A stretch of 64,000 nucleotides of DNA. Source: Sipunculus nudus (lineage: Eukaryota > Annelida > Sipuncula > Golfingiida > Sipunculidae). The stretch is from positions 59,714,019-59,778,018 of the forward strand of contig CM049306.1 in assembly GCA_026874595.1 (NCBI GenBank), given 5' to 3'. Below the pieces are notes generated by a model, which had not been told where the DNA came from, did no database searches, and saw only the letters and a list, made by a program, of their open reading frames with translations. This document shows positions 1 through 11,500 of the stretch, in pieces. The position numbers and the translations under genes are program-made. Within the stretch, counting starts at the first letter, position 1, and every line of letters starts with the position of its first letter.

Positions 1-213
1 CCCAGTTTTCGGCTTGGTAGGAGATCTTGGGGACATCTAACATTATGATGAATTTTGGATTCCTAGGTCTTACGGTTTCAAAACGTGCCACATCTACGGA
101 CGGACGGACGGACGGACAGACGGACGGACGAACGGACGGGCGGACAGACGGACGGACGACGGACAATGGACCACGACTATAGCTCAGATGACTTATAGTC
201 AGGTGAGCTAAAA
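1..213 (-). repeat. R1 interspersed repeat, truncated by the window edge
   Basis: On the minus strand this begins with a TTTTAGCTCACCTGAC-type end, passes through a CGTCC tetranucleotide run (about 105-160) and continues into the conserved 'GATGTCCCCAAGATCTCC' block. The same order is seen at 20505, 44370, 55650 and 56540. I call this family R1. It is non-coding and continues off the left edge. Confidence 0.75.
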
Positions 214-640
214 ACACTTAAAATTTACACACGAACTGAGAAAGGCCACAGGAAGAGAGAGAAAATATACCCTACTCACACTTTATGAGTGGGGGCTTGC
301 TTGAGGAAGCGGATAAGAATAAAGTTCTGAAATCTGGAGTGCTGTACTATGCAAATTAACATGACTGATATACACTAGAAAGAAAATGTAAACGTCTCCA
401 TGTTATTCAAAGAGTAAGATGTTTATACTAGAAATGAATATGTCAATAATTAGAATGACAGACTGGTTACATTGGCGGAGCAGCATTTACAGATGAGCTG
501 TGAATTATTATGAATAATAATAAACTGGTATAGTGTTTATTGTATACAAAATGTACAAAAGTTTTACAAGGGAAACTTCCAACCCCGCCCCCCCCCCCCT
601 AGCTGAAACATCTCTCAGTGTATCTATTTCTTTTCCTATT
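214..640. other. Unannotated AT-rich spacer
   Basis: No coding potential or recognisable element was seen. It contains a C-rich run at about 587-599, one of several long C/G homopolymers in the window. Confidence 0.5.
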
Positions 641-1873
641 TATTCGTAATCAATTTTTAGCACAGCTAACTGAAAGTCATCTGAGCTATAGCGATCACTC
701 TTTGTCCGTCGTCCGTCCGATCGTCCGGCCGTCCGTTAACCACAGGGCACAAATCGTAACCGCTGGACCTGGAATCTTCAAACTTGACATCCAGGGAGGT
801 CCATAAAAAATCTCCTTTGAAACCTGAAATTAGGTCTCTGTTACCTATATTCTTTGAGCTATGGGGCTCCGAAGTACCCCATAGTGAAAAATTTCATACA
901 AAAACTTCAATATCTCATTTACTACATCACTGATGGTCATGATTTTTGGCATACATATTGATCATGAGATGTTTCATCAGTTTCTGAATAACTACTGCAT
1001 TGATCACCATGATTCTTTGCATGAATATTGATCATGGGATGTTCCATCACTTCCTGCAGACTGGTGGCGCCACCTGTATTTGTTCAATTTTTACGATTTT
1101 TTTTCTATTTATTTCAGACCTGCAATGAAACTGTCATCTGTTAACAGGGCACAAATCGTAACCACTGGACCTGGAATCTTCAAACTTAATATTCAGGGAG
1201 GTCCATGAAAAATCTCCTTGAAAATCTGAAATTAGGTCTCTGTTACGCATATTCTCTAAGCTATGGAGCTCGTAAGTACCCCCCCCCCCCCCCGAATAAT
1301 GCAAAATTTGATACAAAAGCTCAAGTATCTGAAAAACTACTGCATTGATAACCATGATTCTTTGCATGAATATTGATCATGGGATGTTCCATCTTTTCCT
1401 GCAGACTGGTGGTGCTACCTGTATTTTTTCCAATTTTTACGAATTTTTTTCTCTTTTCTCAGACCTGCAATGAAACTGTCATCTGTTAACAGGGCACAAA
1501 TCGTAACCACTGGACCTGGAATCTTCAAACTTAATATCCAGGGAAGTCCATGAAAAATCTCCTTGAAAACCTGAAATTAGGTCTCTGTTATCCATATTCT
1601 CCGAGCTATAGGGCTCGTAAATACCCCCAAGAATTATTAAAAATTTGATACAAACAAAAGCTCCAGTATCTGAATAATTAATGCCTTGATAGCCATGATT
1701 CTTGGGACATATATTGATCATGGAGTGTTTCATCAAATCCTGCAGACTGGTGGCACTACCTGTATTTATTTCAAATTTATACGCATATATCTTTCTATTT
1801 ATGAGACCTTCAAATGAAGATGTCATCTGTCCAAAAGCCCACTGAAACCCATTTCTTAGGACACTTCACGAAA
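641..1873 (+). repeat. R1-related repeat with internal tandem units
   Basis: It starts with a diverged R1 head (TTTTAGCACAGCTAACTG). Units that begin 'AACAGGGCACAAATCGTAAC' then recur near 738, 1142 and 1489, so the period is about 350-400 bp. Each unit ends in 'CTGCAGACTGGTGG' followed by a GCCACCTGTATTT-like block. Short reading frames here are shadows of the repeat. The copy seems to resume at 4386-4444 after the LINE insertion. Confidence 0.65.
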
Positions 1874-2454
1874 TTAATAATAATAATAATAATATTTTAT
1901 TTTGTAAAGCGTAAAATCCACAGTGTTGTGCTCTAAAAACGCCATTACAAGCAAGCATTTGCATAAAATGACTATGAGAAAAAATATTCATTAAATAAAA
2001 ATTAAGACAAACATTTAAATATTACTTAGGCTAGATAAAACATGCACATAATCCATTAATATACATTACCTATTTTACTAAACCAATAAACGACATTAAA
2101 TCTATAAAAGTGTAGATAAAATTACGGTATAGAATTGAAAATCTTCACATATGCAAAATCACAGCTAATCGAAATATTGCACAAATAAGTATGTCTTAAG
2201 CATTTTTTTAAAAGCAGTTAGGCTCTCAGCTTTTCTTAATTCTAAAGGAAATGAATTCCACAAAGTGGGACCTGCCACACAAAATGCTCTTTGAGCAACC
2301 ATGGAAGACTTTGTATGTGGAACAAAAAGTAAGTCATGATCGGCCGATCTGAGGCATCTAAATGGTGTGTACGAATGAATTATATCCTGTAAGTAGACCG
2401 GGGCCATGCGATGTTTGGTCTTGAAAAGTAGTATGGCCACCTTAAATTTAATAC

Positions 2455-3112
2455 TGTAACACCCGAGGGGGGGGGGGGGGTGTAGCACGTGAGTTCGGGT
2501 TAGTTTATTTAAGTCCTAACGGCTCGGGTTGATGTATCTGCACTTGACACTCTAAGTCGCATGCATTCACAAATGAAATAAGGCAGCAGTATACATAAAT
2601 AGGGTTTTAATACAACTCAGCGATAACTTTCAGATGGCAGAAGTAGATGGTGAGGCGCTTTCTCACTCCGTTGCAGGCGAAACCGGGGGCGTGGTGTCGC
2701 TCCGCTACACACAATATCCTAAACAGTAATCCCCATAAACGAAGGTTGGTAGAGTTATTCCTAAGCAGTATAGGTAATCCAAAAGTAAATGGGAATATTC
2801 CAGTATAGAATCCCAATGGCGAGTTTATGAATCACTGCTAAGGCTTACACGAGAGCTGACCACCCTGTGAACAGACCAAGCAACACTCCACACTTTCTTC
2901 ACACGCTCTGCGCGCGCTCTATTTATAGGCTAAAGGGGGACGGTGACCGTCCGAGCGGTATCAGCATGGTCAGCCCTGCACGGGCGGTTGTCGCCCAGCG
3001 CTACATCGCTGTTACAAGCCAGCGGACAAACCCCGCTTACGTAAGTTAGATACACAGCTAACCCGGGCACCTGCAGTGTGACTGACCCCTACGGAACCAT
3101 GCATTCACTACA
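2455..3112 (-). mobile_element. Solo LTR inserted in the LINE
   Basis: 658 bp beginning TG and ending CA, flanked by the direct repeat ATAC (2451-2454 and 3113-3116). Read on the minus strand, LTR signals fall in order: a TATA-like TATAAATA at 2927-2920, then AATAAA at 2507-2502, then the end at 2455. There is no internal retroelement coding, so this is a recombined solo LTR or a very short non-autonomous element. Clean restoration of the LINE frame on removal supports the boundaries. Confidence 0.72.
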
Positions 3113-3538
3113 ATACACTGACTTACAGGGAGCCAGTGCAGCTCCCGCAATACAGGTGTAATATGATCATACTTGTCACATCCACTTAGTATACGGGCTG
3201 CGCTGTTTTGAACTCGCTGAAGCCTCTGAATTAATGAAGCCGGATACTCAAGAAGTAAAGCATTTCCATAATCTAACTTGGTGGTGACAAAAGCGTGGAT
3301 CAGACGCACAAGAGAGCGTTGATCCAAATACGCTTTTATTTTATAGATGTTGTGGAGATGCATGTAGGCCACACGGCATATGGTGTTCACATGCTGCTCC
3401 ATGGTGGAATAAGAATCAAAATAAACACCAAGGCTTCGAATCCACTGAGATGGTTGAACTTTATGTTCGCCGATTAGAAGATTTGGACATTTAATCTTTG
3501 TCGCCAAATGTTTAGGTGTAATCAGCATCACCTCTGTT

Positions 3539-3612
3539 TTATCATCATTCATTTTCAAGCTGTTGTTGGCCATCCTTATCATCATTCATTTTCAAGCTGT
3601 TGTTGGCCATCC
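3539..3612. repeat. 37-bp tandem duplication inside the LINE
   Basis: Two adjacent identical 37-bp copies (3539-3575 and 3576-3612) of a segment encoding the LINE 'WMANNSLKM' region on the minus strand. 37 is not a multiple of 3, so it breaks the frame. Confidence 0.9.
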
Positions 3613-3648
3613 ACTTATGTACTAAACCAGCAGTAGCCTCCATATATG

Positions 3649-4188
3649 TACGCTCTTTACACAGTGCTTTACCTATAGGGCTACTACCTATATCATAAGG
3701 CGCTATTTGTTATGACCTCGTATCCTGAATTGAGAGAATTGCCCCTGACGTGGTTTGCTTAGGGCCTTGGGCACATAGGATGCTCGGCCGGTGAGCTGTA
3801 ATTCAAACGGAACGTAACAACAAAGGCTGCGTGCACACCTCGCTTGCTGGTTTCAGTTCTGATACAACAGATACATGGCTACGCTAACACAGTCATAATG
3901 TCATAATCGAATCGGTCGATGATGCGAGAATGCAGAGGGAGCAATTTAAATTCGACCGGAAACTCATTAAGCGGCGCTTGAAGCGCAGCAATGGGCGGAG
4001 CCAGGATGCCTGTCGAGTGTTTGTTTATTGGCATCTGATTGGCTGCTTGTCACATCATGCGCACGTTTATTTTAGTGGATAACGAACCGCCATCTGGTGT
4101 CTAAATATATCATAAACGGTCAAAGCTGGCAGCGTGAAAATCGGTTGCTTCTTTAGAAGCGCAAGATTTCCGCTGCCTCGGGAGCGTA
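3649..4188. mobile_element. 540-bp MITE with 9-bp target-site duplication
   Basis: It is flanked by perfect 9-bp direct repeats CCATATATG (3640-3648 and 4189-4197) and has short terminal inverted repeats TACGCTC/GAGCGTA. No coding capacity was found. A 9-bp duplication is characteristic of Mutator-like (MULE) elements, but the inverted repeats here are very short, so the superfamily is tentative. Excision in silico restores the LINE frame exactly. Confidence 0.7.
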
Positions 4189-4385
4189 CCATATATGTGA
4201 TGTTATTGCTGAGGTGCTCAGGCCTGAAAATCAAATACAAAGTAGAATCATCAGCATACATATTATAAAAACCACGCTCATGCAGTAAAGTACCTAAGGG
4301 AGCAGTGTAAAGAGTAAAGAGGACAGGTCCTAAGACAGAGCCCTGGGGCACACCACAGTCCATGATTTGTTTGCACTCTGGCAGT

Positions 4386-4444
4386 CATTTTGCTCATTGT
4401 TCAACATTCCTTGAAATCAGCTGAGCGTCATGGCCCATGGGCCA
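4386..4444 (+). repeat. R1 repeat 3' terminus (variant palindrome)
   Basis: It carries 'TCAGCTGAGCGTCATGGCCC' and then ATGGGCCACTAGTT. This is the R1 3' end seen at 22340, 46085, 60271 and 60837, but with the central palindrome GACCCATGGGTC changed to GGCCCATGGGCC. It is probably the right end of the R1 copy starting at 641, split by the LINE. Confidence 0.6.
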
Positions 4445-5950
4445 CTAGTTATCTTAATTTTTCTTTTATTGTACAGCAATCAAATTATTAAATTTTCCAC
4501 ACTTTATTACTTTCGTATTCAAAAGTTGTAGATATTATTGAACAGCTTTGAGATTTACTCCATATTAATATAGCATCCAAATATAACGAGGGAAGGAGTC
4601 TTTCCGTTATTAAACACTGCTGGATTATAACACCCCAAATTGCATTCTCCTGTGGGTGGGGTACGGCCTTCCCGTTAACCAGAGCTCAGCAAGGTTTAGG
4701 GTCGGCCATGAAAAATTCCACGGTATACTCGAAATTACGACCTGCATGTTCTCTGCTAGGTCTAGTGCGCTGGACACGTGCTGTGGCCCTGTGTGCCACA
4801 GAAGCCAGTAAAAAAAGTTTGACATACAAATTGAACATTTTAACAAATATTTAACCACGAGAATAATTCACGAGAAAGGAATTACCTTTAAAAGATGATA
4901 TTTTAACATGTTACTTTCCTGTTATATCCTAATTTTGAAGAAATACAAACTTTTAAGCCGGCCACCATCCCACCCCGTAATGTTTTACTACGTTATGGAA
5001 AACTATTTAAGAGAATTGTAGTTAATGAACAAAAAAATCCTCATATTTTATTTGATAGGTGCTTCAAAATGTCCTCCTACTTTGCATATTTAAAAAAAAA
5101 TTTCCCAATATGGGAGGGGCAACCCCTTTTAATTACCCTCCTCATGTATATACCTTTAATTAACCGCAAGGAAAACATAGTGAAATAAAATAAAATATAT
5201 TTCTAAATGTTACCTAGTAATAATATATTAATATATATATATTAAATTACATATATATTAAATTTACAAAACAAAATTGTTAGAACTTGGTTTTAATAAT
5301 ACCCATCAGCCACAAACCCAATATTAGCCATCAAATACTGATCAACAAAATGACTGCCAATGAAACAGTTTGTTTTATACAGTAAATTAGTTTTATGTCC
5401 TGTTGGCGTAATTATTATAGAAGGGGATGAAGAAGATACACCGGACCATTTGTAGGTTACTCACATAGTAACAGCTATAATTGTTTGTTCACTGCATTGA
5501 AAAAAAGTATGATTACAAAAAATAAAACAGATAAATAGGATAATTTTTATTTTAATCATATTTATTTCATTGAAATAGATTCTGTTACCTTTTTAAATGC
5601 ATGGTTTCAATGATGTTCCCAATTAAACCATCTTTAAAATGGAATCAGGCTTCTTCTTTTATCTAATATATGTGGATATGCTGAAAATAAATAATTGTTT
5701 CCAACCAGAGGTTTGCAATCATTTTTATTATAACTTACAGGTGTATGGACAAAATATGTGTGGATTATTTCCAACATGCAAGCACAACACAACAAATCCT
5801 CTGAAACTGTGAATATGAACAATACAGAATTATGTGTTTTTCACAAGATTTCTGTGCGGATTTGAAAATACATAGAACAGTCAGTATACACTCAGTGACG
5901 CCACTTCAACCCAGTATATACTGTAATGCATCCGATATATTTTACCTATA
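4445..5950. other. AT-rich non-coding region
   Basis: Mostly AT-rich sequence with no coding signal. At 4660-4790 there is a diverged block resembling the R1-related units at 738-1600 (CCATGAAAAATTCC and a GCATGTTCTCTGCTAGG motif). Confidence 0.45.
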
Positions 5951-5956
5951 TATAAA

Positions 5957-6312
5957 GCTGTTTTTCCAAGTGCGCATTTGCGCGTATGTGCGTATATGCG
6001 TAAAATTTAGGTGTTATCCATGTGCGCATATATGCGTATATGCGTCAAATGGCAGACATATATTTGTTCAGTGGATCTAGCAGGTCTTCCACAAAAATGT
6101 GGTGAAGTGACGTCATTTTACCCCGAATCCTCGAGTTCACGCAGACCCTATGCCTAGCTGAAAATCGCTCCTGTGGCGATTTTCACGCAAATTCGCACAA
6201 ATGCATATATACGCTCACGAAGACATGGAAAAACACCATGCAGTTACACAATCATATAAGCGATTTTCACGCATATTAGCATATACGCATATCAACTCTT
6301 ACATGGAAACAC
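5957..6312. repeat. Inverted-repeat MITE-like element with GCGTATATGCG motifs
   Basis: The left part (TAGGTGTTATCCATGTGCGC near 6008) is the inverse of the right part (ACATGGAAACACCCTAAA near 6283-6303). Both arms are rich in GCATATACGC/GCGTATATGC. The middle repeats a CGATTTTCACGCA motif at 6177 and 6262. No coding. Exact ends are uncertain. Confidence 0.45.
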
Positions 6313-6740
6313 CCTAAATTATCCAAATAAAAAATTATTCCGGAAAAGAATATTCAACGGTCGAAAACCAACAATAGGCCTATCGTTCGGGTTTGGTGTG
6401 AATGATATTTTCGGACTCGGACGCGGCAGCATTTTAGTCGGAGACACACGCATCCGGTGAGAAACCGCATTTATGGAATACCAATTTAAAGCGCGCAAGT
6501 TTGATGGCTTTTTATACAAAATTCCCAAAGATCTGTGACCTGAAAGAGCTGTCTTTTGGCGATCAAGGTCTTATAGTATCGCCAAACAATCACGAATCAG
6601 TTTAGCTTTAAAATATACATTAAAATAAATTTAAAATAAAATTATTGGTGATTATTATGCACAATTATTTTTTGGTAAGAATTGTGCTCTGAAGACCTAT
6701 GTGAATATGTGTACGTATCTTTGCGAGTTTGACTTTCGGA

Positions 6741-6811
6741 GAATTGGCGCTATATAAATACCATTTATTATTATTACTATCATTACTATAATTATTATTA
6801 TTATTATTAAT
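6741..6811 (+). repeat. SINE/LINE-type 3' tail with (ATT)n
   Basis: 'GGCGCTATATAAATACCATT' followed by (ATT/ACT)n. This is the generic 3' tail of L2/CR1-mobilised SINEs and LINEs; the LINE at 1874 has a related GCGCTTTA-(ATT)n tail. The body upstream was not identified. Confidence 0.45.
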
Positions 6812-7894
6812 TCCTATATAGCTTGAACTGAATACATCTCCTCGACCCAGCAACTGTGCTCGCATAGATGATTTAAAATTAATCACATTTGATACGAGTG
6901 ATCTATACTGTTTTCAGCATGTCAGCGCATTAAATCTGGGGTACATAAACCTTTAGCAAAGTTAACAGGTCTCATTTGCTTTCATGAAGGTTTGTACTCT
7001 AAAGTTTTAAGTGGCAAAAAGGTTCTAAGGGTGCATAGTAGAAAAGAACTGAATGTTTAAATGCTTTGGAAGGTATTCTGTATATGGCTACATGTTCCAT
7101 ATGATTTCAGGAAAATTATTTTTCCGTATAAATTTTAAAACCCTCACATGGCCATATATTGCGCTCGCTAGTAGTTTACAGATGCGCCGCCAGATGTCAG
7201 CACAGCGTTGAACTTGGAATTCGTTAAATATCACTGATTATCGCTCAGTGGCAAACCTTCATTTCTGTTTCTGGAGCACCAAAAAAACCTGAATAAACTC
7301 ATCAGCGAAGTGAGGTAGGTCATATATCTGTTCTAGTCAATATACGACCACGGCGGAATCGCGCGAGCATGCTTCACTGACCCCCTCTAGCGGAGATGAC
7401 CCAAATGGGGGAATAGCAGCATGAGTTTGTTGTAGGTCCAACAGCCGGGCCATGACTTCGGTGTTTGCTTATAGTATAAAATTGGGCCTTCTAGCTGGTT
7501 GTCGGACAAAAGTACGAACGTTTTCGCTGCAGCAGTTAAAATCCTACCACTTTCGGAGGGGGATAAGCACACCTAAATACTCGTAAGAATGACTATTATC
7601 TAATAATATCTCTTTAACAGCAAGTCTGCAGTGAGCTGGTTAGATAAACTGCCTAGGCACTGGCCCTTTAGTATACTTACGGTGGCACTGGTATTACATA
7701 ATACATTGCGTGCGGTTTATAGCTTTTGCCAGTTAGGCCAGCAGCAGGTGTTACTGTTAGTATTCAGTTGTGATAATACCTGAAGACTGGAACTTGTGTG
7801 TATACCTTGGCATACTATTTGGTTACACAGGGTGACTTCAGTGACTTAAGTGCTGGCTGTGATTGAGAAACAGTCTGTTTTATAGTCATCATCC

Positions 7895-7942
<48 letters not shown>

Positions 7943-8415
7943 TTGAGTCAGATTATAATTTCTACATGATTTTATATAAAAAGGGAGAAACTGAATTTAT
8001 TAATTATGGCTGTCTGATTTTATTTAGGTTAACATCAGTTATGATGGAAATTTAATATGCATATTTAATAGGGAAATAAAGGTGAGGGCTGTGGGGTTTA
8101 TTGATTTTTTTTTTTAAATTATCATCCATTCAGAATGTCTTCCATTCTTAATTTTGTCCAACCCAAAGTCATCCATGGATCCCAAAGTCATCCAGTTGGA
8201 ATGTAATCCTAGCTCTGGGACACTAACTTTCCCATCACAACACTATGGCTGCTATGAGAGAGCCCTACAAGCTTTTTTTTTGCAAACCACAGGAATTCAA
8301 AGCACCAGTAAAGTGAATAAACTGAACTTAATATAAGACTGATTGATTTCAAGTAGACTACTTGATTTTTACAACTTTTAGAATTGTCATTGTATTTATA
8401 AATAGATACACAAGC
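6812..8415. other. IDE upstream region
   Basis: No confident coding exon was found. 7150-7580 is less AT-rich than its surroundings and is a plausible position for a promoter or 5' non-coding exon, without direct proof. A (TA)n microsatellite occupies about 7898-7939. The frame before the IDE ATG is open back to about 8362 but contains no ATG. An acceptor-like TTTTAG precedes 8382, so a spliced 5' leader is possible. Confidence 0.4.
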
Positions 8416-8575
8416 ATGGCAGGACTGGGCGTGAAGGTGACGGTAGATGACATCGTAAAGTCACCTGAAGATGACCGCATCTATCGAGGTCTCGAACTGA
8501 CCAATGGCATGAAGGTCCTTCTGATCAGCGACAAAACCACAGAGAAAGCTTCAGCAGCACTTGATGTGCATATAG
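8416..8575 (+). CDS. IDE: IDE exon 1 (residues 1-53)
   Basis: ATG with A at -3 and G at +4. Encodes the N-terminal strand '[18 protein letters not shown]', matching the region after human Met42. Ends phase 1 at a GTAAG donor whose flanks are copied into the adjacent minisatellite. Confidence 0.93.
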
Positions 8576-11500
8576 GTAAGTAGTAAGGGCACACAAAAAA
8601 ATGTACATTGAGGTGAGGTTTAAGGGCACACAAAAAAGATGTCCATATAGGTGAGTAGTAAGGCCACACAAAACAATGTGCATATAAGTGAGCAGTAAGG
8701 CCACAGAAAAAAGACATCCATGTAGGTGAGAAGTAAGGCCACCCAAAAAAGAAGTCCATACAGGAGAGAAGTAAATTCACACAAAAAAAGACATCCATAG
8801 GTGAGTAGTAAGGCCACACTGAAAAGACATCCATAAAGGAGAGAAGTAAGGCCACACAAAATAGACGTCCATATAGGTGGGTAATTATAAGGCCACACAA
8901 AAATAATGTTCATATAGGTTGGAAGTAAGGCCACACAAAAACTATATCCATATAGGTGAGTAGTAAGGCCACACAAAAAAGAGAATTGTTCTAGGTACTG
9001 GTAATCTCATTTCTCATGCATCATTTTTCATTCCTTTGAATAATGAATGAGCACTATGTCCATGGCAGATTAATTAGTACTCCTGCCTTGAATCCTGAAA
9101 GAATTCATATAGCTTTTATGGAAAATTGACTCATTTTTATGTTGTTCATTTGGACAGTTTAAAAAAGTGAAGCACAATCTTTTCATTCTTCATTTAAATT
9201 GTCAAAAATGTTAACAGGTAATTTTAAAAAGAAAATAAATTCATTTAGACCTAGTTTTTAAGTAGCAATTGGATCACAGCTCAAGGGCTGATGCCTGTGT
9301 AAGCATGCTGTTATATGGTTTCACTTGAAATTTACATCTCCTTCCCTTGTGCTAAATGCTGATCAATGAAAATTGCCCAAAATTTTTTAAAACCATTTTT
9401 CAGTGTGAAAGGAGTATAAATAAATTTTTTATCCTTGTGTTTTTCTTTGTGCTTCCAGGTAGTATGTCAGATCCCAGGGACCTTCCAGGTTTGGCACATT
9501 TCTGCGAACACATGCTGTTTCTGGGGACAGAAAAGGTAGGTATTATGAAAGAAAACACCTACCATAGCTTTTCATTATCAAGACTCACTTTCAAGACTAC
9601 AAGTAGTGCATATGATGGTTTATACTGCATTTATTTTTTATATTAAATCTAGATGGACACTGAAAAGACAGTTCTATAGATTAATTATATTTTCATGTGT
9701 TCTGTTAAGAATATTTTTCATGAATAAGAACATTTTCATTGCATAATGGTCATATGGTAACTATCAATAATCTGCATTTGGTGTGTTAGAAACAGCAATA
9801 TTAGTTGATGTGTAGAAAAGCTTCATTTATTTTTAACATCAAATCCTGGTCTCAGTAAAGGGTATAAATTTTGTGTGTGTGTGGGGGGGGGGGGGGAGAA
9901 TGAGAATCTAGGAAGATCCAGAATTTTTGTTCTTCCCCGAAAGGTTCTGAATCCTCCAAGCTTCTCATTAATCCCTTACATATTTATATTTATATGACAT
10001 ACAGTGGAACCTGTTTGAAAGACTACCTAGCTAATAAGACCTCTTTTCTCTGAGGACCACCCTGAATGGATCAAAAGCATTTACATTGGTAGTAATTGAC
10101 TTGTCTAATTAGACCACTAATGAATTAAGACCACTTTTGGCCAGTCCCATGGGTGGTTTTACTACACATGTTTCAGTGTATTTCTGTCACATGCTTGTAA
10201 AAAATCAAAACAAGTTTGATGTCTTCATAATTGCATTATATGCTGCCGTCACTAGCATTAATATGTTGCTGTCCCAGCTCTTGTAATGTAGGGCCATAAT
10301 GGCTGATTGACTTGACTTTTCATCAGTAACAAATTTCATTATATTTCAGTACCCTGAGGAGAATGCCTATAACAAGGTAAGAATTTGTTCATCACTATTT
10401 ATGGGTCACTGTGCTAATCAGGGAACAGTCAGTCAATTATTATTGGTGGATATATCTTTGGTACAAGCATTTATGATATTGTTATTCATGTAATACCAAC
10501 TTGATACATATTCCAGAATGTATTGTAACTTTTATCAATAAGAGTTATGCCTATAATACTATATTTCTAATAAGAAAATGTCACTGTCTGTATTAAGTAC
10601 ATATAGCATCAGATTGAAAGTGTTTGTTATTATCATATATGATGATTTTGCGTTAGGTTAATTAAATATTTCTCTATGTTGGTAAAATTGTGTTCCACAC
10701 GACCAGTGTTTTGTTATATTTGTCCATATATTAAGATATAGAAACCATGTCATTACACAAGTTTGTCAGATCATGTTATCAAAGGACAGAGTATTTGAAT
10801 GGGTCAACAGTGTTCTTGTTGGAAAACTAGTATTTACTTAAGAATATTTGGATTAGAAAAAAGTGATTGAGTTAAGTTTGTTTCATGAATGACATTTCAG
10901 TTTCTTAGTGAACATGGCGGTAGCTCTAACGCGTTCACCTCATCAGAACACACCAATTATTACTTTGATGTGGCAGCTGATAACCTTCAGGGAGCATTGG
11001 ACAGGTGAGTGGACAGAAACACAGCTGCTAAAATTTTTTTTCAGATCAAGGTAGGCATCCCCATATTCAGAATGCTTGAGTAGCATAAGTTACTTGAGTG
11101 ACAAAGTTACTCAAGAATTCAATTTGAAAAAAGAGTAAAGGAAAAAAAGATAAAACACAGTTACTCAGGCCTCTCTGAGATTAGTTACTGTCACACAAAA
11201 AGACAAACCAAAAGAACTTACGATGAGCTGTTGTAACTATTACAGTAAAACCTTCTTCATACAGAAGTTTTATTCTTGATGACTTTTTTGTATCAACTGA
11301 ACAGTTGTAACCTGTTTTGCTTTTAAATGTACCAATCCTTCATCTTTGTTTGTGTTTATAATGATGAATTAATTTGTTCAGGTTTTGTTTTAAGATTTAA
11401 TTTGATATATGTCCAGGTTTGCCCAGTTCTTCCTGAGCCCCTTGTTCACTGCATCAGCCACAGACAGAGAAGTAAACGCTGTGGACTCGGAGAATGACAA

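Larger units (their letters stand above)
1874..4385 (-). mobile_element. CR1/L2-like non-LTR retrotransposon (LINE), 5'-truncated, with nested insertions
   Basis: On the minus strand, reverse-transcriptase motifs occur in family order: '[14 protein letters not shown]' then 'YADDSTLYL' (about 4360-4240), the thumb/connection 'MNDDKTEVMLIT' (about 3550) and 'LHWLPVSQC' (about 3125), then the C-terminal 'GPTLWNSFP' block (about 2260). The 3' end is an (ATT)n tail at 1874-1893, typical of CR1/L2-type elements. It is interrupted by a solo LTR (2455-3112), a 540-bp MITE (3649-4188) and a 37-bp duplication. It is 5'-truncated: a stop lies just upstream of the first RT motif near 4385. Confidence 0.85.
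2165..4385 (-). pseudogene. LINE reverse transcriptase C-terminal half (broken)
   Basis: The reading frame lies in three blocks: about 4385-4198, 3639-3117 and 2450-2165. Removing the MITE plus one 9-bp target duplication joins block 1 to block 2 in frame (NNITYMEATAGLVHKW). Removing the solo LTR joins block 2 to block 3 in frame (VSQCIKFKV). The remaining lesion seen is the 37-bp tandem duplication at 3539-3612, which shifts the frame. The YADD catalytic motif is intact, but the N-terminal half and endonuclease are missing, so the copy is dead. Confidence 0.8.

Noticed and set aside
8362-8415. 18-codon N-terminal extension of IDE as a mitochondrial presequence
   Set aside because: The open frame begins with TTG and has no ATG. 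An acceptor-like TTTTAG precedes part of it, so it is more likely intron or 5' UTR.
8481-8976. Overlapping minus-strand frames of 73-139 codons rich in 'LTTHLYG'-like repeats
   Set aside because: They are translations of the donor-seeded minisatellite. The period of the peptide repeat equals the DNA repeat and the frames overlap IDE exon 1 antisense.
8565-8985. Regularly spaced repeats resembling a CRISPR array
   Set aside because: There are no distinct spacers; the whole ~38-bp unit repeats with drift, and the setting is a eukaryotic intron.
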